64,000 nt of DNA from an uncultured Shewanella sp. (GCF_947501225.1 NZ_CANMUW010000014.1:1-64000); one strand, 5' to 3'. Counted from the stretch's first letter, positions 1 to 9,391 are shown. Notes: generated by a model from the sequence alone, not told the origin. Program-made: numbers and translations.

Positions 1-298
1 CCCATTGATAAAAAACATAAGGCTATATTGGCTGTTCATTGGTGGCGATATGTCACTAGTTAACACGTAATGGGGCAAAACTGAGTTGCCCTGACCAACA
101 GCTGGGCAATACTTTCTTACCAACACAGTTGTGATACCACTTTGAGACACTCTGCATTGGCGTACTCCGGTACTTTTTGCGCGTAATTAACAAGAAATGT
201 GCACTAGTGCTAAGTTACGAATGGGGTGATAAGTAGGTGATACCGCAAGTGATACAATGTTGTTTCAACAAACCTATACAATAAAGTTGAGAGACAAG
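1..298. other. left-edge intergenic stretch
   Basis: No complete gene is seen here. Two forward frames are open from the left edge to stops at 61 and 68, so the last 20-odd codons of an upstream gene could enter the window, but neither frame gives a recognisable protein end. The rest is AT-rich and presumably carries the promoter of the acetyltransferase that follows. Confidence 0.4.
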
Positions 299-874
299 AT
301 GACCGAATTCGAAAAGATGCTTGCGGGCGAAGACTTTGACGGCGGCGCAGAAAGTATTAATCATATCCGTCAAAATGCTTCGAATTTATTGCTGACCATT
401 AACCAAAATACAGATAACTCTCAACGTGGTGAACTGCTTCAACAGCTAATGGGCAATATTTCAACTTCTAGTATCGTCCGCTCTCCATTTTATTGTGAGT
501 TCGGCAAGACGATTTCGATCGGAGAAAAAACCTTCATCAACATGAATGTGACTATGTTGGATGGCGCAAAAATTACTATTGGCAATAACGTGTTGATTGG
601 CCCGAACACGCAGCTCTACTGTGCTAGCCACGACTTGAACTATCTCAAACGTCGTAACTGGGAAACCATCTGCGATCCTATTACCATTGAGGATGATGTG
701 TGGATTGGTGGCAATGTTGTGATCAACAAAGGTGTGACCATAGGTGCGCGCTCTGTGATTGCGGCTAACTCAGTCGTTAATACAGATGTGCCGCCTGATT
801 CACTGTTTGGTGGAACGCCTGCTAAGTTAATCAGGATGATTCATGAAAATGAACAGGGTCATGAGAACGAATAG
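299..874 (+). CDS. maltose/galactoside-type sugar O-acetyltransferase (left-handed beta-helix)
   Basis: This is a cytoplasmic acetyl-CoA-dependent sugar O-acetyltransferase of the Maa/LacA/NodL family, 191 residues (the family is about 185-205). The N-terminus MTEFEKMLAGEDFDG is the typical Maa helical start. It is followed by hexapeptide repeats of the beta-helix (residues about 60-185), the catalytic-His segment CASHDLNYLKRRN, and the family ending GGTPAKLIR. An in-frame ATG lies 14 codons upstream at 257, but the family start and a GAGAGA four bases before ATG-299 favour the shorter form. It stands alone, convergent with the nucleoside hydrolase. The acceptor sugar cannot be told from sequence. 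Confidence 0.85.
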   Translation: MTEFEKMLAGEDFDGGAESINHIRQNASNLLLTINQNTDNSQRGELLQQLMGNISTSSIVRSPFYCEFGKTISIGEKTFINMNVTMLDGAKITIGNNVLIGPNTQLYCASHDLNYLKRRNWETICDPITIEDDVWIGGNVVINKGVTIGARSVIAANSVVNTDVPPDSLFGGTPAKLIRMIHENEQGHENE

Positions 875-950
875 GCTATAAGGGACGGAGTTTTCCAAAA
901 TCTTATGTAGCGCCTACAGCCATGGGCTGAAATGAGTTACAAAGGCCAAC

Positions 951-978
951 AAAAAAAGCGGAGTGTTTGACACTCCGC
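951..978 (-). terminator. rho-independent terminator of the nucleoside hydrolase gene
   Basis: Read on the minus strand, a perfect 9-bp GC-rich stem (GCGGAGTGT / ACACTCCGC) with a 3-base loop is followed directly by seven T. It lies about 60 bases past the stop of the minus-strand nucleoside hydrolase gene. Confidence 0.85.
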
Positions 979-1036
979 CTCTGATGTTCTGAGATAACGT
1001 TCACACCGAGTTATTATCGATGCAATTCATAATTGC

Positions 1037-2011
1037 TCAACTCATTTTACGGCCGTAATCTATGATGCTCTGACGATATATCTCGAGCAGCTCGGCATCC
1101 TTTACGGCAACGCCCACACGTTGCGGCGTATGCTTCTCCCACTCATCATGGAGATACTTGCGCCCATCAAACTTCTGAATGGTCATCCCTTCGGCGGGTC
1201 CATCGGTCACCACGCGTACCGGCCCCTCTCTGAGGGTAAAGAGTTCAGGGTCTATCACATAGGCGATGGCTGACGGGTCGTGCACATGACAGGCATCGAG
1301 GCCCACCTTCTCTTTATAAAACTTAAGATAGTAGCGACTGACGTCCCAGATAAATTGGCCGACTTCACCGGCATCGTCACGAAGCTTGTCCAGATAATCT
1401 CCGGTAAAGAAGCTCTGCTCGGTCACATCCAGACCGATAATAACCACAGGCCAGGCGGCACTGAAGACGATATCGGCCGCATGGGGGTCGTCATGAATAT
1501 TAGCCTCGGCATAGGGAGTCACATTCCCCCGGTGATCGTTGACGCCGAATGCGCCTCCCATGATCACAACCTCTTTGACCAGGTTGACAATTTCCGGCTC
1601 GGCCTGCAGGGCTAAAGCCAGGTTAGTCAGAGGACCGATTGCCACAAGAGTGATCTCATTAGGCTCGGCTTTTACCGCATCGATAATATACTGATAAGCG
1701 GGGCGAGCATCGGCCTCACCTTCGACCTCGGCGGGAACTTCCACATCCCCGAAGCCACTCTCGCCATGCACGACCACGGTAGGGCCGACCGGAGGGCGCA
1801 CTATGGGTTTACTCGCCCCCTGGACAATATCGGCCTCCAGTTGATACTTCTGCTTGAGATAAAGCGCATTATGGGTCGCCCCTTCAATGGTCACATTACC
1901 GTAAATAGTGGTAATCGCCTTTAGCTCAATCTCAGGGTGCGCCTCGGCGAACAGGATCGCCATTACATCATCGATACCCGGATCTGTGTCTAATATGATT
2001 TTTTTTGTCAT
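1037..2011 (-). CDS. inosine/uridine-preferring nucleoside hydrolase
   Basis: Hydrolyses the N-glycosidic bond of ribonucleosides to base and ribose (salvage). The calcium-binding signature DTDPGIDD stands at the N-terminus. The central GPLTNLALAL and GGAFGVNDHRGNVTPYAEANI segments and the HVHDPSAIAYVIDP block carrying the late active-site His/Asp are all present, so the enzyme looks intact (324 residues). I chose ATG-2011 (MTKKIILDTDPG). A longer reading from GTG-2059 is open but has no usable ribosome site and would add 16 residues unlike the family; ATG-2023 is a further possibility. Substrate preference among inosine, uridine and pyrimidine nucleosides cannot be decided. Confidence 0.9.
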   Translation of the reverse strand: MTKKIILDTDPGIDDVMAILFAEAHPEIELKAITTIYGNVTIEGATHNALYLKQKYQLEADIVQGASKPIVRPPVGPTVVVHGESGFGDVEVPAEVEGEADARPAYQYIIDAVKAEPNEITLVAIGPLTNLALALQAEPEIVNLVKEVVIMGGAFGVNDHRGNVTPYAEANIHDDPHAADIVFSAAWPVVIIGLDVTEQSFFTGDYLDKLRDDAGEVGQFIWDVSRYYLKFYKEKVGLDACHVHDPSAIAYVIDPELFTLREGPVRVVTDGPAEGMTIQKFDGRKYLHDEWEKHTPQRVGVAVKDAELLEIYRQSIIDYGRKMS

Positions 2012-2550
2012 TGAATTTTTCATCCTGTTTAATGGTATGCCGATATCTGCATGCTTCACTCTCCGACTTCAGTCGTAGGGCTCTTTGGAGTAGAAGAGTG
2101 AATCAATAAATATAACAGCTTAACTTTATCAGTCTGATTCAGCCCCGGTAAACCTCCAATCAGAGGTAGCCGAAAGCCCATACAGATAGCGAGAAACTTA
2201 AGCTTAATCAAGAAAACCAATATACGAGAAGCCTGAATCAATGAGTGTGATAGGTCCTGAAACTTACACAAAAAAGAGAACAAGTCTGTTCGTTTTTGCA
2301 GAGCCTTCACCATCATAAGCCGAAAGCTATTCGGTTCACTCATCTATGGCTTCAATGAGTGGCCTCCCCCGCTATTGAAGTTGAACTCCCTAGGGTTCCA
2401 ATGATATGGCGCTCTCGCCATCGGCTCATTTTGGCTTGCTGCCAACGAATCCGGTATAGGGCTCAGGCCTTATGCCGTTTTATTTAATGGTTCGGTAGCA
2501 GGAGAAGATGGAAAAATGATTTGCTCCCCCCTCTACGAGAGCCCCGAGTT
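2012..2550. other. 540-base spacer with a doubtful 95-codon frame
   Basis: On the minus strand 2343-2056 is open for 95 codons starting with ATG. It has no ribosome site close to the ATG, no recognisable domain, and it stops just before the hydrolase, so I do not call it a gene. A small inverted repeat (ATGGCG CTCT CGCCAT) lies near 2405-2420 without a T-run. The spacer separates the hydrolase from the diguanylate cyclase and probably carries the hydrolase promoter. Confidence 0.35.
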
Positions 2551-3852
2551 TCAATCGCTGCCACGCCTTAGCATCCCCTTATCGAACATCCTGTAGCTGG
2601 CCGCCTTATCCTGCTTGGCCGCATACATGGCAACATCGGCAAATTTCACTATCTCTTTCCTATCAAGAGAATCATCAGGAGACACCGCGACACCGACGCT
2701 GATCGATATATCGACTTCACGCCCCTCGATACTCGCCGGATGTTTAAACTCACTAACTATGTTATTGACCACATTATGAACATCGGTGATATTTTTGATA
2801 TTTTTTACGATCACCAAAAACTCATCCCCCCCCACCCGAAATACCGTATCGCTGTCGCGTACGGCATACTTAATACGATAAGCGGTCTCTTTAATCACTA
2901 AATCACCGACGTGATGCCCATGCTGGTCATTGATCTGCTTAAAGCGGTCGAGATCGATAAACAGCACGGCGATCATCTCTCCGGTTTCCTGTAATTCATC
3001 GATAACGGTCTCTATCTCCTGGGGCATGGTGAGCCTGTTCTTTAATCCGGTCAACTCGTCATGATGCGCCTTGAAACCGAGATCCCGCTCCCGTTCATAG
3101 ACCTTTTCACTCATAACAAAGAAGGTTGAGAGTAAGTGCCCCATCTCATCGTTTTTAACCACATCACTCACTTCAAGCTTATGTCCCTCCTCCAGTTTTT
3201 TAACGCTGGAGAGCAGCAACTCCAGAGGAGTGAAGAAGCTGCGCCGTAAAAAGGTGATGGTCATGAAGTAGAGCGCAATGAACAGGGCTATCTCAACCGC
3301 TATGAGTGTCGTTATCTGGGCCCTGTTTTCTCTGAAATCTCCCTTTCTCTGCTCCAACAGCACCTTCTCCGCATTGATAAATGCACCGAAGAGGCTGCGG
3401 ATAGTATCCATATATTGCTTACCCCGGTTGTCACGTACTATCTGAATCGCACTCTGATTATCACTCCCCAGAACCAGCTCTATGGTCTCCTCCAACTCCT
3501 GAAACTTAAGCTGCATCTGCTTTTCAATTGAGTCTAAGATCTTCTGTTGATCAGGGTTGTCAGAGGTAAGCGCTTTTAATCTGATAAAGCTCTCGTTAGC
3601 GATAAGCACGCCATTATGATAGGGCTCAAGATAAGCGGAGTTGGTAGTCAGCAGATATCCCCGCTGACCGGTTTCGGCATCTTTCATCGCTCCCGACAGC
3701 ACCTGTGTTTCATTCAGTACCTCGTGCGTATGGATCACCCACCTCAGCTTCTCCTCACCATAGCTCTCTAACTGGAAGGTAAAAATCGAGTTGAAAATTG
3801 CTGCTAAAAAAAGCAAACCCAACAATAGCGATAGCTTTAAGCGAATACTCAA
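2551..3852 (-). CDS. CHASE3-HAMP-GGDEF membrane diguanylate cyclase
   Basis: Predicted to make cyclic di-GMP from two GTP in response to an extracytoplasmic cue. Order (433 residues): membrane helix 1 near the N-terminus, periplasmic CHASE3 domain (AMKDAETGQRGYLLT), helix 2 (about residue 182-205), a HAMP-like linker, then GGDEF beginning at DELTGLKNR. The A-site GGDEF is exact and the product-inhibition I-site RDSD lies five residues before it, so the cyclase should be active and feedback-inhibited. No EAL domain follows. The start is set at TTG-3852 because GGGAG stands seven bases upstream; a TTG ten codons earlier (3882) has no such site. Monocistronic. Confidence 0.88.
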   Translation of the reverse strand: MSIRLKLSLLLGLLFLAAIFNSIFTFQLESYGEEKLRWVIHTHEVLNETQVLSGAMKDAETGQRGYLLTTNSAYLEPYHNGVLIANESFIRLKALTSDNPDQQKILDSIEKQMQLKFQELEETIELVLGSDNQSAIQIVRDNRGKQYMDTIRSLFGAFINAEKVLLEQRKGDFRENRAQITTLIAVEIALFIALYFMTITFLRRSFFTPLELLLSSVKKLEEGHKLEVSDVVKNDEMGHLLSTFFVMSEKVYERERDLGFKAHHDELTGLKNRLTMPQEIETVIDELQETGEMIAVLFIDLDRFKQINDQHGHHVGDLVIKETAYRIKYAVRDSDTVFRVGGDEFLVIVKNIKNITDVHNVVNNIVSEFKHPASIEGREVDISISVGVAVSPDDSLDRKEIVKFADVAMYAAKQDKAASYRMFDKGMLRRGSD

Positions 3853-4199
3853 GCTGACTCTCCCTGTATTTCCAAAATACAAAAATAAACGGATTCGGAA
3901 TATCTCCCAGTAGCAACTAAGAGCAGAAACAATATCCGGACAAAATCGTCACACCCTGTAATATTTTTTTATTAGCATTATAACCTACAGGCTCAAAAAT
4001 AGTTGAAATATCAGGCAATATATAGAGCTTTCAGGGATAACGGATAAATACGGGATCTGAAACAAAGCAAGATGAGGCAGATAACTGACCAAGAGGGATA
4101 AATCAGAGCCGGGCCCGAAGTCAGACATTTTTCACTAAATCCGATCCCCCATGTTATATTAGCGCCCATATTCAGTCAGGTAGTCAAAAAGGTTAATAA
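3853..4199. other. divergent intergenic region, cyclase / mtnN
   Basis: About 345 AT-rich bases between divergent genes. I see no RNA gene, repeat or conserved regulatory motif. It must hold the promoters of the diguanylate cyclase (minus) and of mtnN (plus); an AAAGG ribosome site lies just before ATG-4200. Confidence 0.4.
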
Positions 4200-4892
4200 A
4201 TGAAGATCGGTATTATTGGCGCTATGGAGCCGGAAGTTGCGCACTTAGTCGAGTCGATGGAAAACCCAAGCTCTACAACAATTGCGGGGATCGAATTTGT
4301 TGCGGGCCAGCTTGCGGGCAAAGAGGTTGTCGTCACCCGCTCCGGTATCGGCAAAGTCACCGCCAGCATAGCAACTACGTTACTCATCGAAAAATACGCA
4401 CCTGACGCGATCATCAATACTGGTTCTGCGGGTGGTTTCGCCGACGAACTGGCTATCGGCGATATCGTTATCTCATCTGAACTACGTCATCACGATGTCG
4501 ATGTAACCGCATTCGGCTACGAGATAGGGCAGATGGCACAGCAACCGGCGGCGTTTATCCCGGATGCAAAACTGGTAGGTGCAGCACAAAAGGCCGTAGC
4601 CAGCCTGGGCGAAGTCAAAGCCATCGAAGGTTTGATCTGCACCGGTGACAGCTTTATCTGCGATCCGGTCCGCACTAAGACTATGTTGGAGCACTTCCCG
4701 ACCATGGCGGCATGTGAGATGGAGGGTGCCGCGATTGCCCAGGTATGTCATCAGTTCGATGTACCATTTGTCGTTATTCGCTCTCTCTCTGATAATGCTA
4801 ACAATGACTCACCCGTCGATTTCGATGAGTACTTAGTCAAGGCGGGTCACCATTCTGCATTAATGGTGATAGCACTTCTCAAGCAACTTTAA
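4200..4892 (+). CDS. mtnN: 5'-methylthioadenosine/S-adenosylhomocysteine nucleosidase
   Basis: Cleaves MTA, SAH and 5'-deoxyadenosine at the N-glycosidic bond. This drains inhibitory SAM by-products and feeds methionine recycling and S-ribosylhomocysteine (AI-2 precursor). The 230 residues match the family length (about 230). The acidic catalytic residues are visible: Glu12 in MEPEV, Glu in EMEGAAIAQV (about residue 174), and the general-acid Asp in RSLSDNAN (about residue 197). TGSAGGFA marks the nucleobase/ribose pocket. It heads a rightward set with the cbiB-like gene, 72 bases apart. Confidence 0.96.
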   Translation: MKIGIIGAMEPEVAHLVESMENPSSTTIAGIEFVAGQLAGKEVVVTRSGIGKVTASIATTLLIEKYAPDAIINTGSAGGFADELAIGDIVISSELRHHDVDVTAFGYEIGQMAQQPAAFIPDAKLVGAAQKAVASLGEVKAIEGLICTGDSFICDPVRTKTMLEHFPTMAACEMEGAAIAQVCHQFDVPFVVIRSLSDNANNDSPVDFDEYLVKAGHHSALMVIALLKQL

Positions 4893-4964
4893 CAGACACC
4901 GCTGTTTAACAGGCTTTATGCAACAAGCACAATGGGTTACATAACGCCATTCTAGGTAAAGATC

Positions 4965-5948
4965 ATGGTTCCAGAGTTTGCGACGCAACTGCTCAATGAC
5001 ACTCCTCTGTATCAGGGAGCCATGATCCTTATCATCAGCCTGCTGCTCTCAAAAGTCGCCCCCCTGCCACGGGACTACCAGCCTATCGTCTGGTTTGGGT
5101 TTCTGGCGAAAGAGCTTGCGGCCAAGGTCAATCGCCCGGGTCGTGCACCATCGCAACAACTCATTGCTGGTACCTTAGCCTGTGCCCTGTTGGTCTTGCC
5201 CTTTTCGGCGATCATGACCTTCCTGATGCAACTTGCCGCCTTCCCCTGGTTCTTTGAGTTTATCACCCTATATATCTGTCTCAACGATGAGAACTTCAAT
5301 CAGACCGCCATAGAGGTAAAACAAGCCTTGAGCCGGGAGGAGAAGGGAAGAGCCAGGTCCACACTCTCACCCTGGCTCTACAGGGATACCAGACAACTGA
5401 GCGAAGTTGGTATTGCCAAAGCAACCATAGAGAAGCTGGTCACTACACCAGTTTACGGTACGGTATCGACCATCATCTTCTTCAGCATCGGCGGTGCACC
5501 TCTGGTACTGATAACCAGAATGCTCAAGCAGCTTGAGCTATGTTGGCCAGCCATCAATCCCAAATTTACTCACTTCGGGAAACCGGTCTACCTGTTGAGT
5601 ACCCTGTTTTTCCTCATTCCCGGCTGGTTATGGAATATCAGCATGGCAATTCAGGGAGGGCCTAAGAGTATTCTCAGCCTGTTTAAGCCCCTGCCCAATA
5701 ATCAGCCTTTCTATAACTGCATCCATACCTGTTCTATCGCCGCAAGCGTATTAAACATAGAACTGGGGGGGCCGATGAAGTTTAACGGGACCAAGATTGA
5801 TACGCCAAGACTAAGCTATGGCCCCAAGCCCGATGGCGAGTCGATAACCTCAGCCATCAAACTGACCAATGTCACCTATGCCATCTGGCTCTTCTTCGTG
5901 ATTAGCATCCCACTGATTTGGGCCGGCTTACGCTATCTACAGGGCTGA
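4965..5948 (+). CDS. cbiB: CobD/CbiB-family cobalamin-biosynthesis membrane protein
   Basis: Resembles adenosylcobinamide-phosphate synthase CobD/CbiB, an inner-membrane enzyme attaching aminopropanol to adenosylcobyric acid. The recognisable family blocks are RDTRQLSEVGIAKATIEKL, GGAPLVLITRMLKQLE and the late NIELGGPMKFNGTKIDTP segment. Several hydrophobic helices run through the protein, and 327 residues is normal. No other cobalamin gene is in the window; the neighbour is mtnN. The family's ENFVDG-like motif appears as TTPVYGTV here, so activity is not assured. It may serve corrinoid salvage or a derived role. Confidence 0.72.
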   Translation: MVPEFATQLLNDTPLYQGAMILIISLLLSKVAPLPRDYQPIVWFGFLAKELAAKVNRPGRAPSQQLIAGTLACALLVLPFSAIMTFLMQLAAFPWFFEFITLYICLNDENFNQTAIEVKQALSREEKGRARSTLSPWLYRDTRQLSEVGIAKATIEKLVTTPVYGTVSTIIFFSIGGAPLVLITRMLKQLELCWPAINPKFTHFGKPVYLLSTLFFLIPGWLWNISMAIQGGPKSILSLFKPLPNNQPFYNCIHTCSIAASVLNIELGGPMKFNGTKIDTPRLSYGPKPDGESITSAIKLTNVTYAIWLFFVISIPLIWAGLRYLQG

Positions 5949-6064
5949 GCTTTCAGGTAAAACAGTCATCACCTCCTATTTACAAGTTAATCTGTTTGGT
6001 ATTCACAAATTCCATTGGTATTATTCACCTCATTCACCTCAATTTCCGCTACAGGCAGTCAACT

Positions 6065-6454
6065 TTGTTTGAACATATTCATGTATCTTTAACCACTCCG
6101 GCACTCCTGTTTCCGGCAATTTCACTGCTGTTACTGGCATATACCAACCGTTTTTTCTCCTTAGCCGCGCTGATCAGAAGTTTGAGCAATGACGGTAAGC
6201 CGGTTCACAGTGAACAGTTAAAGAACTTAAGGCAGAGGATCATCATCATCAGGCGCATGCAGGAATCCGGTGTCTTGAGTTTCGCACTGTGCGTGCTGTG
6301 TATGATCTTCATCTATGTCGGGCTCAACAAGATAGGCTCCCTTATTTTCGGTTGTAGTCTGTTACTTCTGCTCTACTCCCTGCTTCTGTCGGTGAAGGAG
6401 ATACGTATCTCGGTCGATGCACTCAACCACCATCTTAAAGAGATGGATCAATGA
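6065..6454 (+). CDS. DUF2721 family membrane protein
   Basis: A small integral membrane protein of unknown function (129 residues). The segments PALLFPAISLLLLAYTNRF, IIIIRRMQESGVLSF and LLLLYSLLLSVKEIRISV are characteristic of DUF2721; three hydrophobic helices are visible. I place the start at TTG-6065, where AGG stands nine bases upstream and the length then matches the family; the frame is open back to 5918, but that extension is not hydrophobic or family-like. Its stop overlaps the start of the TRIC gene (ATGA at 6451), so the two are translationally coupled. Confidence 0.75.
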   Translation: MFEHIHVSLTTPALLFPAISLLLLAYTNRFFSLAALIRSLSNDGKPVHSEQLKNLRQRIIIIRRMQESGVLSFALCVLCMIFIYVGLNKIGSLIFGCSLLLLLYSLLLSVKEIRISVDALNHHLKEMDQ

Positions 6455-7077
6455 GCGAATGGATCTACTTTTTCGATCTGTGCGGTACCGCCGTTTTTGC
6501 ACTCTCCGGAGCGCTCGCCGCGGGCCGCCATCGAATGGATCCCTTCGGTGTCATCGTTCTTGCCTCTGTCACTGCTGTGGGCGGTGGCAGCATTCGTGAT
6601 GCCCTGCTGGGCACCACACCGGTTTTCTGGATACGTGACCCCAACTACATCATAGTCATACTACTCACCGTCCTTTTAACCATGCTCTTTGTGCGAAAGC
6701 CAAAAAAAGTGCCGCAACACACCCTTCCCATAGCCGATGCGCTGGGACTCGCCCTATTTACCGTAATTGGAGCCGAGAAGGCACTCAGTCTCGAACTCGG
6801 GGGGATGATAGCCGTAGTAATGGGCTTGATAACCGGTGTCGGAGGAGGCATTATTCGAGACTTGTTGTGCCGTCAGATCCCCATGATCTTAAGAACCGAG
6901 ATCTACGCCACCGCATCTATTGTTGGCGGGATCAGCTACAGCCTGAGTATTCACTTAGGGGCTGTCGACAAACAAGCTCTGGTGCTTGCGATGATAGCCG
7001 CCTTAGCCATCAGGTTGGCCGCTATAAAATGGCACCTTTCTCTACCTGCATTTGATCTGAAGACGAACAAACAATGA
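6451..7077 (+). CDS. TRIC/UPF0126 family (YadS-like) cation channel
   Basis: Prokaryotic homologue of trimeric intracellular cation channels: seven predicted membrane helices with an internal repeat. The duplicated glycine-rich kinks GGGSIRD and GGGIIRD, one per half, are the hallmark of the family and are both intact. 208 residues is typical. The gene overlaps the preceding DUF2721 gene and the following NTF2-like gene by ATGA, giving a tight three-gene unit. The ion carried and the physiological role are not known from sequence. Confidence 0.85.
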   Translation: MSEWIYFFDLCGTAVFALSGALAAGRHRMDPFGVIVLASVTAVGGGSIRDALLGTTPVFWIRDPNYIIVILLTVLLTMLFVRKPKKVPQHTLPIADALGLALFTVIGAEKALSLELGGMIAVVMGLITGVGGGIIRDLLCRQIPMILRTEIYATASIVGGISYSLSIHLGAVDKQALVLAMIAALAIRLAAIKWHLSLPAFDLKTNKQ

Positions 7078-7553
7078 ACTTGCGATATCTCTGGTTAATT
7101 TTTACTTTTTTCAGCCTTCCTTCGATGGCCAACAGCGGAGAGATGCCTGTCGAGCAACAGCTTGCCGTAAGGTATATTCAGGCACTGACCGATCATGACT
7201 ACAAAACTCTGTTCAACTTTTACAACCGGGACAGCGTGTTCAATGACAGGACTGCGAGCAAAAAGTATACCGGAAGACGTCATATACTCAGCTTTCTTAA
7301 GCGTGCCCATCAGGGCGTTCTCGAATATGGCTTTAATATTGAGCATATGTTTAACTCCGGCTCCCTTGTCGTCATGATCGGCAACTATCACTATAAAGGA
7401 CCCGGTGAACAGTTCGGTAAACCCGGAAAAATTATCGACTTAGCGATCCCTGGGGTTACAACGGTAAAATTAGATATGGACACCAATAGGGTCAAGGAGC
7501 ATGAAGATCTGATGGATTACCAAACCATGGCGGACCAGTTAGCGGTTCAGTGA
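7074..7553 (+). CDS. exported NTF2/SnoaL-like fold protein
   Basis: 159 residues with an N-terminal signal peptide ending near PSMANSGE and a mature part of NTF2-like alpha+beta character (VRYIQALTDHDYKTLFNFYN, then beta strands around FNSGSLVVMIGNYHYKG and a late LDMDTNRVKEHEDLMDYQ). Proteins of this kind are small, cone-shaped, periplasmic and of unknown ligand. No catalytic residue can be assigned. The ATG overlaps the TRIC stop codon, so it is co-translated with the channel gene and may assist or sense alongside it (inference). Confidence 0.65.
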   Translation: MNLRYLWLIFTFFSLPSMANSGEMPVEQQLAVRYIQALTDHDYKTLFNFYNRDSVFNDRTASKKYTGRRHILSFLKRAHQGVLEYGFNIEHMFNSGSLVVMIGNYHYKGPGEQFGKPGKIIDLAIPGVTTVKLDMDTNRVKEHEDLMDYQTMADQLAVQ

Positions 7554-7729
7554 CTCAGCTGCGCTTAGCGAAGGGGCAGCTACCTTGCAGGGTTAGCTCC
7601 CCCACCTCTCTTCGAAGCGATTTTTCAATAATAACAACTCTTAAACCCGGCTAAACGGCCCCTCCTGATAACCATCGACTAATATTATTACTACAGCCAT
7701 TTTTGTACTCATGGTTCGGGGAGCTATAT

Positions 7730-9364
7730 ATGGCGTCGGTGACAGAACTTACGGGGGAAAGACCCTTAGCCGAAGAGGAGTTATTTGGCCACCCCAAGGG
7801 CCTGTATATCTGTTTTGCCACAGAGATGTGGGAGCGCTTCTCTTTCTATGGCATGAAGTATCTGCTACTTCTCTACCTGACCAAGTATCACCTGTTTTCC
7901 GACGGAGCCGGCCTCGAGGTCCTGGGCGCCTACGCCGGCCTGGTTTACTCACTGCCGGTGATAGGTGGTATGCTAGCCGACCGATACTTAGGCATGCGCA
8001 AGGCCGTCATATTCGGCGGAATATTGCTATGTGTTGGCCACCTGTTGATGGCTGTCGAAGGACACCAGGCCGTTGAGTACGCTGCCGGCAGCGAACTCAT
8101 CTCAGATATAACCCTCAGCGACGGTACGCTTCTGTTGGCCGGCACTGTGCTAACCGAAACGGTTCATATTCGTGACCTGGCCGCCCTCAACATCTTCTAT
8201 CTGGCCTTGGCCCTGATAGTGGTAGGTGTCGGCTTTTTAAAACCCAATATCTCCACCATAGTGGGCCAGCTCTATGATAAAGACGATATCCGGCGGGACT
8301 CGGGCTTCACCATATTTTATATGGGGATCAATATCGGCGCCTTCGCCGCGACAATTATCTGTGTCTACCTGGGCGAGACATTCGGCTGGGGCTATGGCTT
8401 CGGCTGCGCGGGAGTCGGCATGCTGATCGGTCTGCTCACCTTCCTCAAAGGACAGAAATTTCTGAGGGGCTTAGCCGAGCCCCATGCGCCAGAGCTGCTT
8501 TCAGAGAAAGTGCTGGGGCCTGTCAGCCGTGAGTTGATGATCTACATAGCAGCCATACTGAGTTTGGGGCTTATCTGGCTCGTGATCCAGCACGAGACTC
8601 TGGTTTTTACCGCTCAGCAGATTGTACTCGTGGTATCGGGCATAGGCCTGATTAGCTATGCCGCATACAAGGGCACCAGAGAGGAGATGCACCAGATGAG
8701 CGTTCTGATGGTACTCATCGCATCGACCATAGTTTTTTGGGCGCTGTTCGAACAAGCTGCAGGCTCTATGACGCTGTTCGCCGATAGAGTGGTTGACCGT
8801 AACATTCTGAATATTGAGATAGCAGCGGGTCAATTTGGCTCTCTCAATGCAGGATTCATCATGTTACTCGCCCTGCCCTTTGCGGCTTTTTGGGTCTGGC
8901 TGGACAAGTTTAAGCTCAACCCCAATATCCCGGTAAAGTTTGGCCTTGGGATCATTCAGGCCGGGCTTGGATTCGGGGTACTCGTGCTTGGCTCCCATTT
9001 CCCCGATGAGGCGGGAAAGATGAGTCTGTGGTGGCTGGTATTGGCCTACCTGCTCCATACCACGGGTGAGCTTTGCCTCTCTCCCGTGGAGCTTTCAGCC
9101 GTGACTAAGCTGGCCATTCACCGGGTCGTCGGCCTCTCCATGGGCGTCTGGTTTCTTGCAACGGCACTCTCGGAGACTCTGGCCATGCGTCTGGGACAAC
9201 TGGCAGCCATCGACAGATCGGCGAGTGTCGATATGGATATCACCCTTGCCGCACAGACCTACACACAGCTATTTGAATTTTTGATGTGGACCGGCCTACT
9301 CTGCGGTGCTTTTCTCATCCTTATCTCACCGATACTGACGCGGGGTATGCACGGTGTTCGTTAA
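7730..9364 (+). CDS. POT/PTR2 family proton:oligopeptide symporter
   Basis: Inner-membrane di/tripeptide uptake driven by the proton gradient. The first helix carries the family motif EMWERFSFYGMKYLL (the ExxERFxYYG proton/peptide motif). The PTR2 signature lies in FLKPNISTIVGQLY and FTIFYMGINIGAFAA, and the late GELCLSPVELSAVTKLA block is also present. At 544 residues it is a little long because of an insertion between early helices (the GHQAVEYAAGSELISDITLS region). Start at ATG-7730 with GGGGAG six bases upstream; a TTG nine codons earlier lacks a site. Monocistronic. It fits with the peptidase/TonB genes further right as part of a peptide-using lifestyle. Confidence 0.93.
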   Translation: MASVTELTGERPLAEEELFGHPKGLYICFATEMWERFSFYGMKYLLLLYLTKYHLFSDGAGLEVLGAYAGLVYSLPVIGGMLADRYLGMRKAVIFGGILLCVGHLLMAVEGHQAVEYAAGSELISDITLSDGTLLLAGTVLTETVHIRDLAALNIFYLALALIVVGVGFLKPNISTIVGQLYDKDDIRRDSGFTIFYMGINIGAFAATIICVYLGETFGWGYGFGCAGVGMLIGLLTFLKGQKFLRGLAEPHAPELLSEKVLGPVSRELMIYIAAILSLGLIWLVIQHETLVFTAQQIVLVVSGIGLISYAAYKGTREEMHQMSVLMVLIASTIVFWALFEQAAGSMTLFADRVVDRNILNIEIAAGQFGSLNAGFIMLLALPFAAFWVWLDKFKLNPNIPVKFGLGIIQAGLGFGVLVLGSHFPDEAGKMSLWWLVLAYLLHTTGELCLSPVELSAVTKLAIHRVVGLSMGVWFLATALSETLAMRLGQLAAIDRSASVDMDITLAAQTYTQLFEFLMWTGLLCGAFLILISPILTRGMHGVR

Positions 9365-9391
9365 CCACTGAAAAGTTTAAGGCTGAAATAG

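Noticed and set aside
2056..2343. 95-codon minus-strand frame before the nucleoside hydrolase
   Set aside because: No ribosome site near the ATG, no known domain, odd composition; kept only as a note.
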